Source: Tenacibaculum lutimaris (lineage in GTDB: Bacteria; Bacteroidota; Bacteroidia; Flavobacteriales; Flavobacteriaceae). Taken from it: a DNA stretch of 64,000 nt. The notes below the pieces were generated by a model. That model worked only from the letters and a program-made list of their open reading frames with translations, had not been told where the DNA came from and did not search any database. This document shows positions 1 to 9,640 of the stretch, piece by piece (position 1 is the first letter of the stretch; the number at the start of each line of letters is the position of its first letter). The stretch is from positions 62,001 to 126,000 of the forward strand of contig NZ_RAQM01000011.1 of assembly GCF_003610735.1 (NCBI RefSeq). Direction: 5' to 3'. Position numbers and translations under genes: made by a program.

Positions 1-747
1 ATGGCAGAATTATATGGTAAAGCAACTGGTACTTCACATGGTATGGGTGGTTCAATGCATATTTTCTCTAAAGAGTACCGTTTCTATGGTGGTCACGGAA
101 TTGTAGGTGGACAAATTCCTTTAGGTGCTGGTATTGCTTTTGGAGACAAATACAAAGGTAGCGACGCCGTTACTTTATGTTATTTTGGTGATGGAGCTGC
201 TCGTCAAGGTTCTTTACATGAAACTTTTAACATGGCAATGAACTGGAAATTACCTGTAATATTTATTGTTGAAAACAATGGATATGCCATGGGTACTTCA
301 GTTGAAAGAACTGCAAACCATACCGACATTTGGAAATTAGGTTTAGGGTACGAAATGCCTTGTGGACCTGTTGACGGAATGAACCCTATTAAAGTTGCCG
401 AAGCTGTTGATGAAGCTATTCAAAGAGCTCGTCGTGGTGATGGACCAACTTTCTTAGAAATGAAAACGTATCGTTATAGAGGTCACTCTATGTCTGATGC
501 ACAACATTACCGTACAAAAGAAGAAGTTGAAGAGTACAAAAAAATAGATCCTATCACTCAAGTTTTAGATATCATCAAAGAAAACAACTACGCTACTGAA
601 GATGAAATCAAAGCAATTGATAAAGAAGTAAAAGATATGGTTAAAGAATGTGAACAATTTGCAGAAGATTCTCCATATCCAGAACTAAATCAATTATATG
701 ATATGGTATACGAACAAGAAGATTATCCATTCATAAAATCTAAGTAA
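1..747 (+). CDS. pdhA: Pyruvate dehydrogenase E1 component subunit alpha (5' end outside window)
   Basis: This is the C-terminal three quarters of the thiamine-diphosphate-dependent E1 alpha subunit, which decarboxylates pyruvate in the cytoplasmic pyruvate dehydrogenase complex. The visible part carries the ThDP-binding signature, GDGAAR near residue 63 followed by ENNGYAMGT near residue 91, and the late RYRGHSMSD loop. The family is about 330 residues long and only 248 are here, so the Met at position 1 is internal and the true start lies upstream of the window. The E2 gene follows after 3 nt, so the two form an operon. The E1 beta gene is not in view. Confidence 0.95.
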   Translation: MAELYGKATGTSHGMGGSMHIFSKEYRFYGGHGIVGGQIPLGAGIAFGDKYKGSDAVTLCYFGDGAARQGSLHETFNMAMNWKLPVIFIVENNGYAMGTSVERTANHTDIWKLGLGYEMPCGPVDGMNPIKVAEAVDEAIQRARRGDGPTFLEMKTYRYRGHSMSDAQHYRTKEEVEEYKKIDPITQVLDIIKENNYATEDEIKAIDKEVKDMVKECEQFAEDSPYPELNQLYDMVYEQEDYPFIKSK

Positions 748-750
748 ACT

Positions 751-2388
751 ATGGCTACAATTATAAACATGCCTCGCTTAAGCGATACAATGGAAGAAGG
801 AGTGGTAGCTTCTTGGTTAAAAAATGTAGGAGACAAAGTTGAAGAAGGTGATATTTTAGCTGAAATCGAAACAGATAAAGCTACAATGGAATTTGAATCT
901 TTTCACGAAGGAACATTATTACATATCGGTGTTCAAGAGGGCGAAACAGCTCCTGTTGATAGTTTATTAGCTATTATTGGTGAAGAAGGAGAAGATTTTT
1001 CTTCATTATTAAATGGAAACACTTCTGCTCCTGCTGAAACAAAATCAACAGAAGAAACTAAAACTGAAGAGCCAAAAGCATCAAACACAAGCACTGATAT
1101 TCCTGAAGGAGTAAAGGTTGTTACTATGCCTCGTTTGAGTGATACTATGACTGAAGGTACTGTGGCTTCTTGGTTGAAAAAAGTAGGTGATAAAGTTGAA
1201 GAAGGTGATATTTTAGCTGAGATTGAAACTGATAAAGCTACGATGGAGTTTGAATCTTTCAACGAAGGAACTTTATTACATATCGGAGTTCAAGAAGGTG
1301 AAAGTGCTCCTGTAGATAGTTTATTAGCTATTATTGGTGAAGCTGGAACTGATGTTTCTTCATTAGTAGAAGCACATAAAGCAGGTACCTTAACAAGCTC
1401 AACTACTACTGAGAAACAAGAAGAAGCTCCTAAAGTAACAGAAGAAAAGAAAACAGAAACTGTAACTACTCCAGTAGCAACTGTATCAAATAATAACGGA
1501 GGAAGAATTTTCGCATCTCCTTTAGCAAAAAAAATAGCAAAGGATAAAGGAATCAATTTAGCAGACGTTAAAGGTTCTGGAGAAAATGGCCGTATCGTTA
1601 AAAAGGATGTAGAAAATTATACTCCAGCTGCAAAAGTTGAAGCACCTGTAGCTACAAGTACTGCTGCTACTCCATCAGCTGTAACTAATTTTGCTATTGC
1701 TGGCGAAGAAAACACTTCTGAAGTTAAGAATTCTCAAATGCGTAAAGCTATTGCTAAGGCATTAAGCAATTCTAAATTCTCTGCTCCTCACTTCTACTTA
1801 AATATTGAAGTAGACATGGACAATGCTATGGCTTCTCGTAAAACCATTAACGAAATTCCTGATACTAAAATATCTTTCAATGATATGGTAGTAAAAGCTT
1901 GTGCAATGGCATTGAAAAAGCATCCTCAAGTAAACACTAGCTGGACGGATAATGATACATTATTCCACAGTCACATTAACGTTGGTGTTGCTGTAGCAGT
2001 AGATGAAGGTTTAGTTGTACCAGTAATTAAGCATACTGATGCTTTAACTTTAACACAAATTGGTGCAGCAGTACGTGATTTAGCAGGAAAAGCTAGAACT
2101 AAGAAAATTACTCCTGCCGAAATGCAAGGAAGTACATTTACGGTTTCTAACTTAGGAATGTTTGGTATTGAAAGTTTTACTTCAATCATAAACCAACCTA
2201 ATTCTGCTATCTTATCGGTAGGAGCAATTGTACAAAAACCAGTGGTTAAAAACGGAGAAATCGTTGTAGGTAATACAATGAAGTTAACCTTAGCATGTGA
2301 CCACAGAACGGTTGACGGTGCTGTTGGTGCTCAGTTTTTACAAACTTTAAAAACATATATTGAAAACCCTGTTACCATGTTAGCATAG
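751..2388 (+). CDS. pdhC: Pyruvate dehydrogenase E2, dihydrolipoamide acetyltransferase with two lipoyl domains
   Basis: E2 moves the acetyl group from E1-bound ThDP through lipoyl arms to CoA and forms the core of the complex. Two lipoyl domains are visible (about residues 1-80 and 122-200), each with the ETDKATME lipoyl-lysine motif (K43 and about K162). Ala/Glu/Thr-rich linkers, an E3-binding domain (about 250-288) and the catalytic acyltransferase domain (about 325-545) with the DHRTVDG active-site motif follow. The two lipoyl domains are almost identical, also at DNA level, which points to a recent or gene-converted duplication. The ATG follows the pdhA stop by 3 nt. Confidence 0.97.
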   Translation: MATIINMPRLSDTMEEGVVASWLKNVGDKVEEGDILAEIETDKATMEFESFHEGTLLHIGVQEGETAPVDSLLAIIGEEGEDFSSLLNGNTSAPAETKSTEETKTEEPKASNTSTDIPEGVKVVTMPRLSDTMTEGTVASWLKKVGDKVEEGDILAEIETDKATMEFESFNEGTLLHIGVQEGESAPVDSLLAIIGEAGTDVSSLVEAHKAGTLTSSTTTEKQEEAPKVTEEKKTETVTTPVATVSNNNGGRIFASPLAKKIAKDKGINLADVKGSGENGRIVKKDVENYTPAAKVEAPVATSTAATPSAVTNFAIAGEENTSEVKNSQMRKAIAKALSNSKFSAPHFYLNIEVDMDNAMASRKTINEIPDTKISFNDMVVKACAMALKKHPQVNTSWTDNDTLFHSHINVGVAVAVDEGLVVPVIKHTDALTLTQIGAAVRDLAGKARTKKITPAEMQGSTFTVSNLGMFGIESFTSIINQPNSAILSVGAIVQKPVVKNGEIVVGNTMKLTLACDHRTVDGAVGAQFLQTLKTYIENPVTMLA

Positions 2389-2410
2389 TTTTTAATAAAA
2401 GTATAACAAA

Positions 2411-2436
2411 AAAAGCTCACCAATGGTGAGCTTTTT
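2411..2436. terminator. Bidirectional intrinsic terminator after pdhC
   Basis: An 11-bp perfect stem (AAAAGCTCACC pairing with GGTGAGCTTTT, loop AAT) with A and T runs on both sides. It sits between the pdhC stop and the stop of the convergent radical SAM gene, so it can end transcripts from both strands. Confidence 0.9.
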
Positions 2437-2438
2437 TA

Positions 2439-3503
2439 TTAAAATAAACTTATTTGATTGGTTTGATGTTTATCAAATTTAGAAAGATCTAGCGGAGGTA
2501 AATGTTGATCTTTTAAATATAGTTTTCTTGCTAACTTAAACTGCAGGTTAATTTGTTCGGCTATTTTACCTTCTCCTCGCATTCTATTCCCATAACGAGA
2601 ATCATTTAAAGCCCCTCCATGACAATCTTCTATTTGATGTAAAATTTTATCAGCTCTATCAGGATAAGTTTTACGTAGCCAATTGGTAAATATTTCTCCT
2701 ATAGCTCCATTGAGACGCACTATTGTATATCCTATTGATGCAGCTCCTAACTCACTTACTTTTTTTACTAATGGTAATATTTCATGACTGTTTATAGACG
2801 GTATTATTGGCGCCATCATTACATTAACTGGAATTCCGTTTTCTGAAAGAATTTGCACTGTTTCTAACCTTTTTCTTATCGATGCTGTTCTGGGTTCTAC
2901 CACTTTTCTAACCTCTTCCGATAGCGAGGTAATGGATATGCTTACCCTTACCAAATTCAATGCAGCCATTTCTTTCAATACATCTAAATCGCGAAGAATT
3001 AATGAGTTTTTGGTTATCATACTTGCTGGATGTTTCAACTTGAGTAGTACCTGCAACATTTTTCGGGTAATCTCTAACTTCTTTTCTATAGGTTGATAAC
3101 AATCTGTGTTCCCCGAAAACATTATATCTTGAGGTTGCCAATTCTTACTTCTCAGTTTTTTTTCGAGTAATTCTGGTGCATTGGCTTTATATAAAATTTT
3201 ACGCTCAAAATCTAACCCTGCTGAATACCCCCAATATTCATGTGTATTGCGCGCATAACAGTAAATACAACCATGCTCACACCCCTGATAAGGATTCATA
3301 GAATATGAAAAACCTATATCTGGACTCGTTACTTTATTCAAAATTGTTTTAGGATAAATTTCCAAATAAGACGTTTTGTTATTATCAGCTGATTCACTTT
3401 CAGCCTCGCAATAATTTAGAAAGTCATCCAACACTGTATGCCGATGCTGTAAAAACTTATTTTGGGTATTGTGTTGTGCGCCACGTCCTTTAATGATGTC
3501 CAC
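2439..3503 (-). CDS. PA0069/Rv2578c-family radical SAM protein, SPL-like
   Basis: A stand-alone radical SAM enzyme of 354 residues. The cluster-binding motif CEHGCIYCYAR (CxxxCxxC) lies near residue 75, followed by the ARNTHEYWGYSAGLDFERK segment typical of the family related to spore photoproduct lyase. The substrate is unknown. The best start is GTG at 3501-3503, because no ATG lies upstream in frame. It is convergent with pdhC and shares its terminator. A gap of 123 nt separates it from the aroC stop, and a hairpin lies in that gap, so it is probably transcribed separately. Confidence 0.85.
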   Translation of the reverse strand: MDIIKGRGAQHNTQNKFLQHRHTVLDDFLNYCEAESESADNNKTSYLEIYPKTILNKVTSPDIGFSYSMNPYQGCEHGCIYCYARNTHEYWGYSAGLDFERKILYKANAPELLEKKLRSKNWQPQDIMFSGNTDCYQPIEKKLEITRKMLQVLLKLKHPASMITKNSLILRDLDVLKEMAALNLVRVSISITSLSEEVRKVVEPRTASIRKRLETVQILSENGIPVNVMMAPIIPSINSHEILPLVKKVSELGAASIGYTIVRLNGAIGEIFTNWLRKTYPDRADKILHQIEDCHGGALNDSRYGNRMRGEGKIAEQINLQFKLARKLYLKDQHLPPLDLSKFDKHQTNQISLF

Positions 3504-3592
3504 AGTAAAAAGATGAATAGATTAGAAATCACCTTAAAATTACACTATAAAACACGACACAACTGTTAAAGAAAAAAGATTTTATAAACAAA

Positions 3593-3620
3593 AAAACCAT
3601 TCTAGTAAAGAATGGCTTTT
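3593..3620 (-). terminator. Terminator of aroC
   Basis: On the minus strand an AAAAGCCATTCT arm pairs with AGAATGGTTTT (one bulged G, 5-nt loop) and runs into T residues just after the aroC stop. Confidence 0.7.
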
Positions 3621-3626
3621 CATATT

Positions 3627-4688
3627 TTAAACTTTTCTTGTTTTGTTCATTAACCAAAAATCGGCCAGTACCAATGTGGTCAACGCTTCTACAATTGGTA
3701 TTGCTCTTGGAACCACACATGGATCATGACGTCCTTTACCATGAATATCGGTAGCTTCACCTTTTGAATTAATTGTTGCTTGATTTTGCATAATCGTAGC
3801 TACTGGTTTAAACGCTACACGAAAATAAATATCCATTCCATTAGAAATTCCTCCTTGAATTCCTCCTGATAAATTAGATTGTGTAGTACCATCTGGATTA
3901 AAAATATCATTGTGTTCAGACCCTTGCATTTTTGCTCCACAAAAACCACTACCAAATTCAAAGCCTTTTACAGCATTGATTGATAACATAGCTTTACCTA
4001 ATTCGGCATGTAATTTATGAAATATTGGCTCTCCTAAACCAACAGGTACATTTTGAACCACACAAGTAATAGTACCTCCAATAGTATCACCTGCTTTACG
4101 TATTTCATTTATTTTATCAATCATAATTTCAGCAGACTTTTCATCAGGACAACGTACTATATTACTTTCTGTTTTTGAAAAATCTAATTCTTGATAAGGT
4201 TTCATCATAAATACATCACCTACTGAAGAAGTAAATGCATTTATGTTTATATGATTGATTAACTGCTTTGCCAAAGCTCCTGCTACTACCCAATTAGCAG
4301 TTTCACGCGCAGAAGTTCTTCCTCCTCCTCTATGATCTCTAATTCCGTATTTTTTGTCGTAAGTATAATCAGCATGAGAAGGGCGATACACATCTGTGTT
4401 ATGATTATAATCTTTACTCTTCTGGTTTGTATTCTTAATTATAAAACCAATAGAAGCACCTGTAGTAACACCTTCAAAAATTCCTGATAAAAATTCTACA
4501 GTATCTGGTTCTTTACGTTGTGTTACAATTTTTGACTGACCTGGTTTACGACGATCTAATTCATATTGAATTGCCTCAAAATCTACTTTCATTCCTGCTG
4601 GGAATCCATCAATAACACCTCCTATTGCTACTCCGTGAGATTCTCCGTATGTAGTTACTTTTAAAATATTTCCAAACGAATTAAACAT
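3627..4688 (-). CDS. aroC: Chorismate synthase
   Basis: It converts 5-enolpyruvylshikimate-3-phosphate to chorismate with reduced FMN, the last step of the shikimate pathway. It has the family length (353 residues) and its signatures: the N-terminal [42 protein letters not shown] in the middle, and a late [16 protein letters not shown]. The ATG start at 4686-4688 gives the usual N-terminus [19 protein letters not shown]. It is a single-gene unit with its own downstream hairpin. The 295 nt upstream of it hold no gene apart from promoter-like sequence for the divergent tRNA. Confidence 0.97.
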   Translation of the reverse strand: MFNSFGNILKVTTYGESHGVAIGGVIDGFPAGMKVDFEAIQYELDRRKPGQSKIVTQRKEPDTVEFLSGIFEGVTTGASIGFIIKNTNQKSKDYNHNTDVYRPSHADYTYDKKYGIRDHRGGGRTSARETANWVVAGALAKQLINHININAFTSSVGDVFMMKPYQELDFSKTESNIVRCPDEKSAEIMIDKINEIRKAGDTIGGTITCVVQNVPVGLGEPIFHKLHAELGKAMLSINAVKGFEFGSGFCGAKMQGSEHNDIFNPDGTTQSNLSGGIQGGISNGMDIYFRVAFKPVATIMQNQATINSKGEATDIHGKGRHDPCVVPRAIPIVEALTTLVLADFWLMNKTRKV

Positions 4689-4916
4689 AATTAATAAATT
4701 TAAGAACGAAGGTAGAGTTATTTTACAAGAAAAACTACATTTAAAAGTCTATTATTTCTCAATAAACTTCCTGTTTTACCTAGTCTATTATGAGCTTCAA
4801 TAAGAAAAATAATATTTTTTTCTTATCCGAATTAAAGCAAACATACTGATTGCAAAAGTGTTATAATTACCATTGCTTTTTGACTGAAAAAAAACATAAA
4901 AAAAGTAGGCAAAAAC

Positions 4917-4948
4917 TTTTTTAGAATTGAAAAAAGGTCATATATTTG
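4917..4948 (+). promoter_or_regulatory. Promoter of tRNA-Ser
   Basis: A flavobacterial promoter: a T run (CTTTTTT) at about 4916-4922, a spacer of 18 nt, and the -7 box TATATTTG at 4941-4948, some 35 nt upstream of the tRNA. The rest of 4689-4983 is AT-rich with no coding signal. Confidence 0.7.
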
Positions 4949-4983
4949 CATCCGCAATCAGGGAATACTTGATGAGGCGCTCA

Positions 4984-5068
4984 GGAGAAATGGCAGAGTG
5001 GTCGAATGCGGCGGTCTTGAAAACCGTTGACTGTAACAGGTCCGGGGGTTCGAATCCCTCTTTCTCCG
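4984..5068 (+). tRNA. tRNA-Ser (anticodon TGA)
   Basis: The acceptor stem GGAGAAA (4984-4990) pairs with TTTCTCC (5061-5067), followed by discriminator G. The anticodon stem GCGGT/ACCGT encloses the loop CTTGAAA with anticodon TGA at 5018-5020. There is a long variable arm as expected for serine, and the T arm is GGGGGTTCGAATCCC-like. CCA is not encoded. Confidence 0.97.
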
Positions 5069-5072
5069 CAAG

Positions 5073-5101
5073 TCCGAAGCGAAAGCTTCGGATTTTTTTT
5101 T
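5073..5101 (+). terminator. Terminator of tRNA-Ser
   Basis: An 8-bp perfect stem TCCGAAGC/GCTTCGGA with a GAAA tetraloop, followed by about nine T residues, starts 5 nt after the tRNA. Confidence 0.9.
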
Positions 5102-5113
5102 AGGGGATTAAAG

Positions 5114-5146
5114 AAAAAAAAGCTTACATAATTGTAAGCTTTTTTT
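5114..5146. terminator. Second terminator-like hairpin behind tRNA-Ser
   Basis: AGCTTACA pairs with TGTAAGCT around a TAAT loop, flanked by an A run and a T run, so it could stop transcription from either side. It lies 13 nt after the first terminator and upstream of the sulfatase promoter. Confidence 0.7.
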
Positions 5147-5187
5147 GATTTTATGTTAATATTAATACAACACCTTTTTAAAATAAA

Positions 5188-5195
5188 TATATTTG
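5188..5195 (+). promoter_or_regulatory. -7 box of the sulfatase gene
   Basis: TATATTTG fits the TAnnTTTG consensus 20 nt before the ATG at 5215. No clear TTTG lies at the -33 distance. Confidence 0.55.
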
Positions 5196-5214
5196 CAGCT
5201 TTAAATAAAACAGA

Positions 5215-7206
5215 ATGTTTAAGAGAATCCCTAACTATATTAAGTATCTCTTTAGTAATACTTTATTCCTATTCTTATATATCTCTATTTTCAGAATTAT
5301 TTTTTATTACTTTTTTTCTGGAATAGAAAATCAACCTACTCATGAAGTATCAAAAGCTTTCTCTTTAGGTATTCGTTTTGACATTAAGCTAGCTGTTATT
5401 AGTTTTTTACCTCTTGCTATTTTAATTTTCATTGTTAATTATCGATTTTTTTCTAAACCTTTTTTCAAGAAACTTAGTGTATTTTACATCATTCTTACAT
5501 ATATAACAATTACCTTATTCCATATTTTTGATTTTGGTTATTATGACTACTTAAATATTCGTTTAGACTCTTCTTCCTTACGATTCTTAAGTAATATTGG
5601 TATCTCAACACAGGTTCTTTTTGAAAGCTACCCTGTATATAAAGGTATTTTCGCTTTTATCATTTTAATATTCTTCCTGTACAAATTTTCAAGTTGGATT
5701 TACAATATTTTTAATACTTCTGAGGAGCATGTTTCAAAAAAGAAAAAGGCATTTTTTATTGTGGTACCTTTTTTATTATTCGCTTTAGGCATTTACAATA
5801 GCTTTACACACTACCCTTTACGTTGGAGTGAAGCTTTCTTTTCAAAAAACAATGCTGTAAATCAATTTGCCTTAAACCCTGTTCTATATTTTTTCGATAG
5901 TTTTAAATTCAGAAATGAAGGTTTTGACCTTGAAAAAACAAAAAAATACTATCCTGCCATCGCCAAAGAGTTACAATTACCTAAAGACTCTATTTCTTTT
6001 AAAAGGATTTATCATAAAAACGATTCATTAAAATACTCTCCAAATATTGTAATTGTAATGCTAGAGTCTTTAGGAACGGTGCCTATGAGTTATTATGGAA
6101 ACCCTTTAAACTCTACTCCTAAAATGGATAGCATTATTAAAAAAAGCATTAATTTCTCTAATTTTTATGTACATAAAGCAGGTACTGCTGCAAGTGTCTT
6201 TGCCAGCATAACCGGTTTACCCGATGTTGATGGAATTAGAACAGCCTCTAGGAACCCTAGAGTTATTGACCAACGAATTATTTTTGATCAATTTAGTGGT
6301 TATGAGAAACTTTATTTTTTAGGAGGAAGTGCTAACTGGGCTAATATTAGAGGTATTTTTCAATCAAATATTCAAAACCTAAAAATATTTGAAGAAGGTA
6401 GTTTTGAAGAAGAAAACAGAGCTGATGTTTGGGGAATTGATGATTATGATTTATTTAAGGAGGCTAATACTGAACTTGAAAAATTACATATTAATAAAAA
6501 ACCTTTTATAGCTTATATTCAAACAGCTACAAATCATATGCCTTTTACGGTTCCTGAAAATAAAGAAAGTTACCAGCCTTTAACTAAAGACACCTTTAGT
6601 AAAGAGTATTTAAAAAAAGCTGGTTTTGATGGGATTGATAGGTTAAATGCCTTGCGTTACCTAGATTTCAATGTAGCTAGATTCTTGAAAAGAGCTCAAG
6701 AATCTGGGTACTATGATAATACTATATTCCTATTCTTCGGAGATCACAATACCTCTATGAGTTATGTAGACCAGTATAGCAAGCTATTTAATTTAAATTT
6801 AAACGTTCATAACGTTCCTTTTTTTATTCACGCTCCTAAACTAGCACAACCTAAAGAAATTAAAAAATTCAGTAACTTAATTGATGTAATACCTACTGCA
6901 GCGGGTTTAGCAAATATTAATTACACTAATTATACTCTAGGTACAGACGCTTTAGCTAAAAATACTTCAGACTATGCCTTTTTATATTCTAAAATAAAAG
7001 GAGAACCTGCTTTAACTATTTTAAAGGATTCTTTATTATTTACCAAGACTGTTAGTAATAACTATAGTCACTTATACAACATGAACGCTAAAGAATATAC
7101 AACTGACATTAAAAAAAACTATCCAACTTTACATCAAAAATTAGATAGTTTATTAAATGCCGTATATCATAGTACAAAGTACTTATACTATAATAATAAA
7201 AAGTAA
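5215..7206 (+). CDS. LTA synthase family membrane sulfatase-fold transferase
   Basis: A 663-residue inner-membrane protein. About five hydrophobic segments lie in the first 200 residues, followed by a sulfatase/alkaline-phosphatase-fold domain facing the periplasm. Family metal and catalytic sites are visible: VIVMLESLG (E near 284), the nucleophile Thr in HKAGTAASVFASITGLP (about T324) and FFGDHNTS. Relatives transfer phosphoglycerol or phosphoethanolamine from lipids to envelope polymers. The acceptor in this organism is not known, since Gram-negative cells lack lipoteichoic acid. It runs tail to tail into a PAP2 phosphatase without a spacer. Confidence 0.85.
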   Translation: MFKRIPNYIKYLFSNTLFLFLYISIFRIIFYYFFSGIENQPTHEVSKAFSLGIRFDIKLAVISFLPLAILIFIVNYRFFSKPFFKKLSVFYIILTYITITLFHIFDFGYYDYLNIRLDSSSLRFLSNIGISTQVLFESYPVYKGIFAFIILIFFLYKFSSWIYNIFNTSEEHVSKKKKAFFIVVPFLLFALGIYNSFTHYPLRWSEAFFSKNNAVNQFALNPVLYFFDSFKFRNEGFDLEKTKKYYPAIAKELQLPKDSISFKRIYHKNDSLKYSPNIVIVMLESLGTVPMSYYGNPLNSTPKMDSIIKKSINFSNFYVHKAGTAASVFASITGLPDVDGIRTASRNPRVIDQRIIFDQFSGYEKLYFLGGSANWANIRGIFQSNIQNLKIFEEGSFEEENRADVWGIDDYDLFKEANTELEKLHINKKPFIAYIQTATNHMPFTVPENKESYQPLTKDTFSKEYLKKAGFDGIDRLNALRYLDFNVARFLKRAQESGYYDNTIFLFFGDHNTSMSYVDQYSKLFNLNLNVHNVPFFIHAPKLAQPKEIKKFSNLIDVIPTAAGLANINYTNYTLGTDALAKNTSDYAFLYSKIKGEPALTILKDSLLFTKTVSNNYSHLYNMNAKEYTTDIKKNYPTLHQKLDSLLNAVYHSTKYLYYNNKK

Positions 7207-7767
7207 TTATAAATTCATTCTCCTATCTAAAAGATCATATAATTTATAAGCTAAAAGCCCGATAATAGTTCCGTTAATAAAACCAGCCAATATATCTATA
7301 GGAAAGTGTACTCCTAGATACAATCTACTGTAAGCAAAAATTAAAGGAAACAGTACTAAAAATTTTATATATTCAACATGCTTTTTAAGTAATAAAATCA
7401 TAAATACAGTTACAACAGTTGAAGTAGTAGCATGTCCAGAAACAAAACTATAACTTTGAGGTCTAATTAGAGTTCTCAATACATCTTTTATTTCAGGATC
7501 ATTATTAGGACGCAACCTCTCAAAAACTCCTCTTATAAAATTTGTGAATTGATCAGAAAAAGTAACCAATAGAGTTAAAAAAATAATTGTAAACAATCCT
7601 TTCTTCCATCCATAGTATTTAAATACTAAATATAGAATTAAAGCAAACAATGGTGTCCATGAAAACTGGTTGGTTATTGTTAACCAAAACCCATCCCATT
7701 GCTCACTCCCTAAATTATTAAGATAAATTAAAAACTCTTTATCTTTTTGTATAATATTTTCTATCAA
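7207..7767 (-). CDS. PAP2-family membrane phosphatase
   Basis: A 186-residue protein with about five membrane segments and the three phosphatase motifs. Motif 1 is Rx6RP (R79 to RP at 86-87, with Arg in place of the usual Lys), motif 2 is SGH (110-112, preceded by Val rather than Pro), and motif 3 is SRx5H (S147-H154). Likely substrates are undecaprenyl diphosphate or another lipid phosphate. The start appears to be TTG at 7765-7767, only 2 nt after the stop of the upstream PPIase gene, since no ATG fits. It is therefore probably co-transcribed with the PPIase genes. Confidence 0.85.
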   Translation of the reverse strand: MIENIIQKDKEFLIYLNNLGSEQWDGFWLTITNQFSWTPLFALILYLVFKYYGWKKGLFTIIFLTLLVTFSDQFTNFIRGVFERLRPNNDPEIKDVLRTLIRPQSYSFVSGHATTSTVVTVFMILLLKKHVEYIKFLVLFPLIFAYSRLYLGVHFPIDILAGFINGTIIGLLAYKLYDLLDRRMNL

Positions 7768-7769
7768 AA

Positions 7770-8819
7770 CTACTTTCCTACTTTTAAAACTTCTATTTCA
7801 AAAATTAAATTTGATTTAGGAGGAATTGGCCCCATTCTTTGATCTCCGTATCCTAAATAATAAGGAATAAATAAACGTACCTTATCTCCTTCTCTCATTG
7901 TTTTTACTCCTTCTTTCCAACCAGCTATTAAAGGAAAGTTCTCATCATTAACCGTAAAAACAAAAGCTTCTCCTTTATCTAGGCTTGAATCTATTTTTTT
8001 TCCGTCTGTTAAATATAATGTATAATGTGCTGTGGTAGGTAAAGCTGGATTAACTTTTTTTCCATTTCCTTTTTGTAATGATAAAATTTTCAAACCTGAA
8101 TTGGTTGTAATTGCATCATTAATTCCTTGTTCTTCTTGGTATTTCTTTTTTAGTTCTTCTAATTTTTGTTTACGCTCTACCTCCTTCTTTTCTGCATTTG
8201 TTAATTCTTGTTCAAATACTAATGATGCATTGAATTGTTTAGCTTTTTCTCCTATCCTTAAAATCTCTACTTTATTAATAACGTCTCCCTTTTGGATCGT
8301 ATCTACCACCATTTGACCTTTTAAAACACGTCCGAAAACAGAATGTCCTCCATCTAACCAAGGAGTAGCCTTATGAGTTATAAAAAACTGACTAGAGTTT
8401 GTTACCGGTCTTGAGTAGTTAGCCATAGATAAAACACCTGGCCCATCATGCTTATGCAATAATTCACCTTCTTCATCTGTAGTAAATTCGTCAGGAAAAG
8501 TATAACCTGCATCTCCACTTCCTTTACCTGTTCTATCACCTCCTTGTATCATAAAGTCTTTAATTACCCTATGAAATTTTACTCCATCATAAAAAGGAAT
8601 TCCTTTTAAAGAATCAGTCATTTTAGGATGTGTCCCTTCACTTAAAGCTACAAAATTAGCCACCGTCATAGGCACATCTTTATCAAAAAATTTCACCAAA
8701 ATATCACCTTTATTGGTTTGAATATCTGCATACAAACCATTTTCTAAATTAGAATACTTCGCTGTCTTACATGAAGCAAAAACCACTAATAAGAATAGTA
8801 GAACTTTAAATAGTTTCAT
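7770..8819 (-). CDS. Peptidyl-prolyl isomerase lipoprotein, cyclophilin-FKBP fusion
   Basis: A lipoprotein (signal ending FASC, Cys 17) that joins a cyclophilin-type PPIase domain (about residues 28-195, with FHRVIKDFMIQGGD and NSSQFFITH) to a C-terminal FKBP domain (about 240-349, ending GPIPPKSNLIFEIEVLKVGK). A charged Lys/Glu linker lies between them. It probably helps fold proteins in the periplasm or at the outer membrane. It lies downstream of an FKBP lipoprotein and GldI; a 14-bp inverted repeat separates it from the former. Confidence 0.92.
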   Translation of the reverse strand: MKLFKVLLFLLVVFASCKTAKYSNLENGLYADIQTNKGDILVKFFDKDVPMTVANFVALSEGTHPKMTDSLKGIPFYDGVKFHRVIKDFMIQGGDRTGKGSGDAGYTFPDEFTTDEEGELLHKHDGPGVLSMANYSRPVTNSSQFFITHKATPWLDGGHSVFGRVLKGQMVVDTIQKGDVINKVEILRIGEKAKQFNASLVFEQELTNAEKKEVERKQKLEELKKKYQEEQGINDAITTNSGLKILSLQKGNGKKVNPALPTTAHYTLYLTDGKKIDSSLDKGEAFVFTVNDENFPLIAGWKEGVKTMREGDKVRLFIPYYLGYGDQRMGPIPPKSNLIFEIEVLKVGK

Positions 8820-8851
8820 TAATTTATTTTTAAAAAATTACTTTTATAAAC

Positions 8852-8890
8852 AATTAATTAGGTTAACAGCTAGTGCTAACCTAATTAATT
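8852..8890. repeat. 14-bp inverted repeat between two PPIase genes
   Basis: AATTAATTAGGTTA (8852-8865) and its exact complement (8877-8890) enclose 11 nt. It lies between the stop of the FKBP gene and the start of the cyclophilin-FKBP gene on the minus strand. It lacks a strong T run, so partial terminator, processing site and operator are all possible. Confidence 0.75.
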
Positions 8891-8911
8891 ATCAACTCTT
8901 TGGGTTAAAAT

Positions 8912-9640
8912 TTATTTTACCTCTAATAACTCAACTTCAAAAACTAAAGCTGAAAAAGGCTTTATTGGACCTCCTGGTCTAGGATTAAATCCGTAAGCTA
9001 ATTCTTGAGGAATAAAGAACTTGTATTTTGCTCCTGGCTTCATTAACTGTAAACCTTCAGTCCATCCTTTAATTACCTGACCTACTCCAAACTCGGTTGG
9101 CTCACCTCTTTCTACCGAACTATCAAACACTGTTCCGTCTATTAAAGTACCATGATAATGAACCTTAACTCTAGAATTTGTTTTAGGAGCTTCTCCTTCA
9201 CCTTCTTTTAAAACGATATACTGTAATCCACTTTCAGTCGTTTTTACTCCATCTTTGTTTTTATTTTCCGCTAAAAACTCTTCTCCTGCTTTTTTGTTAT
9301 CTCCAAACTCTGCTTCCGCTTTTTTAGCCTGCTCTTCTTCCATTTGCTTCATTCTTTCTTGTTGCTTCTTTTGAAAGAATGCTCTTAAAATATTATTGAT
9401 GTCTTTTGATTCTATCAATAAATTAGTAGAATCCATACCATTTTTGAAACCTTGAACAAATAAACCTTGATCCATATCATCAAAATTTTGTTTGATTTTG
9501 TTCGCCATATCTAGCCCTAAAGCATAACTTACAGAATCTACTTCTGTTGCTAATGAACTTTTTTGTTGGAATTGACCATTGCTACATGATACTACAGATA
9601 AACCTACTACCGTAGCTGCTAAAATATTAGTTAATTTCAT
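8912..9640 (-). CDS. FKBP-type peptidyl-prolyl isomerase lipoprotein, FkpA/Mip-like
   Basis: A 242-residue lipoprotein (SVVSC lipobox). An alpha-helical FkpA/Mip-like dimerisation region (about residues 30-125, beginning [14 protein letters not shown]) precedes a complete FKBP domain (about 130-242) with [18 protein letters not shown] and [10 protein letters not shown]. It should act as a periplasmic chaperone-isomerase. Its start overlaps the end of gldI by 14 nt, so the two are translated from one transcript. Confidence 0.92.
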   Translation of the reverse strand: MKLTNILAATVVGLSVVSCSNGQFQQKSSLATEVDSVSYALGLDMANKIKQNFDDMDQGLFVQGFKNGMDSTNLLIESKDINNILRAFFQKKQQERMKQMEEEQAKKAEAEFGDNKKAGEEFLAENKNKDGVKTTESGLQYIVLKEGEGEAPKTNSRVKVHYHGTLIDGTVFDSSVERGEPTEFGVGQVIKGWTEGLQLMKPGAKYKFFIPQELAYGFNPRPGGPIKPFSALVFEVELLEVK

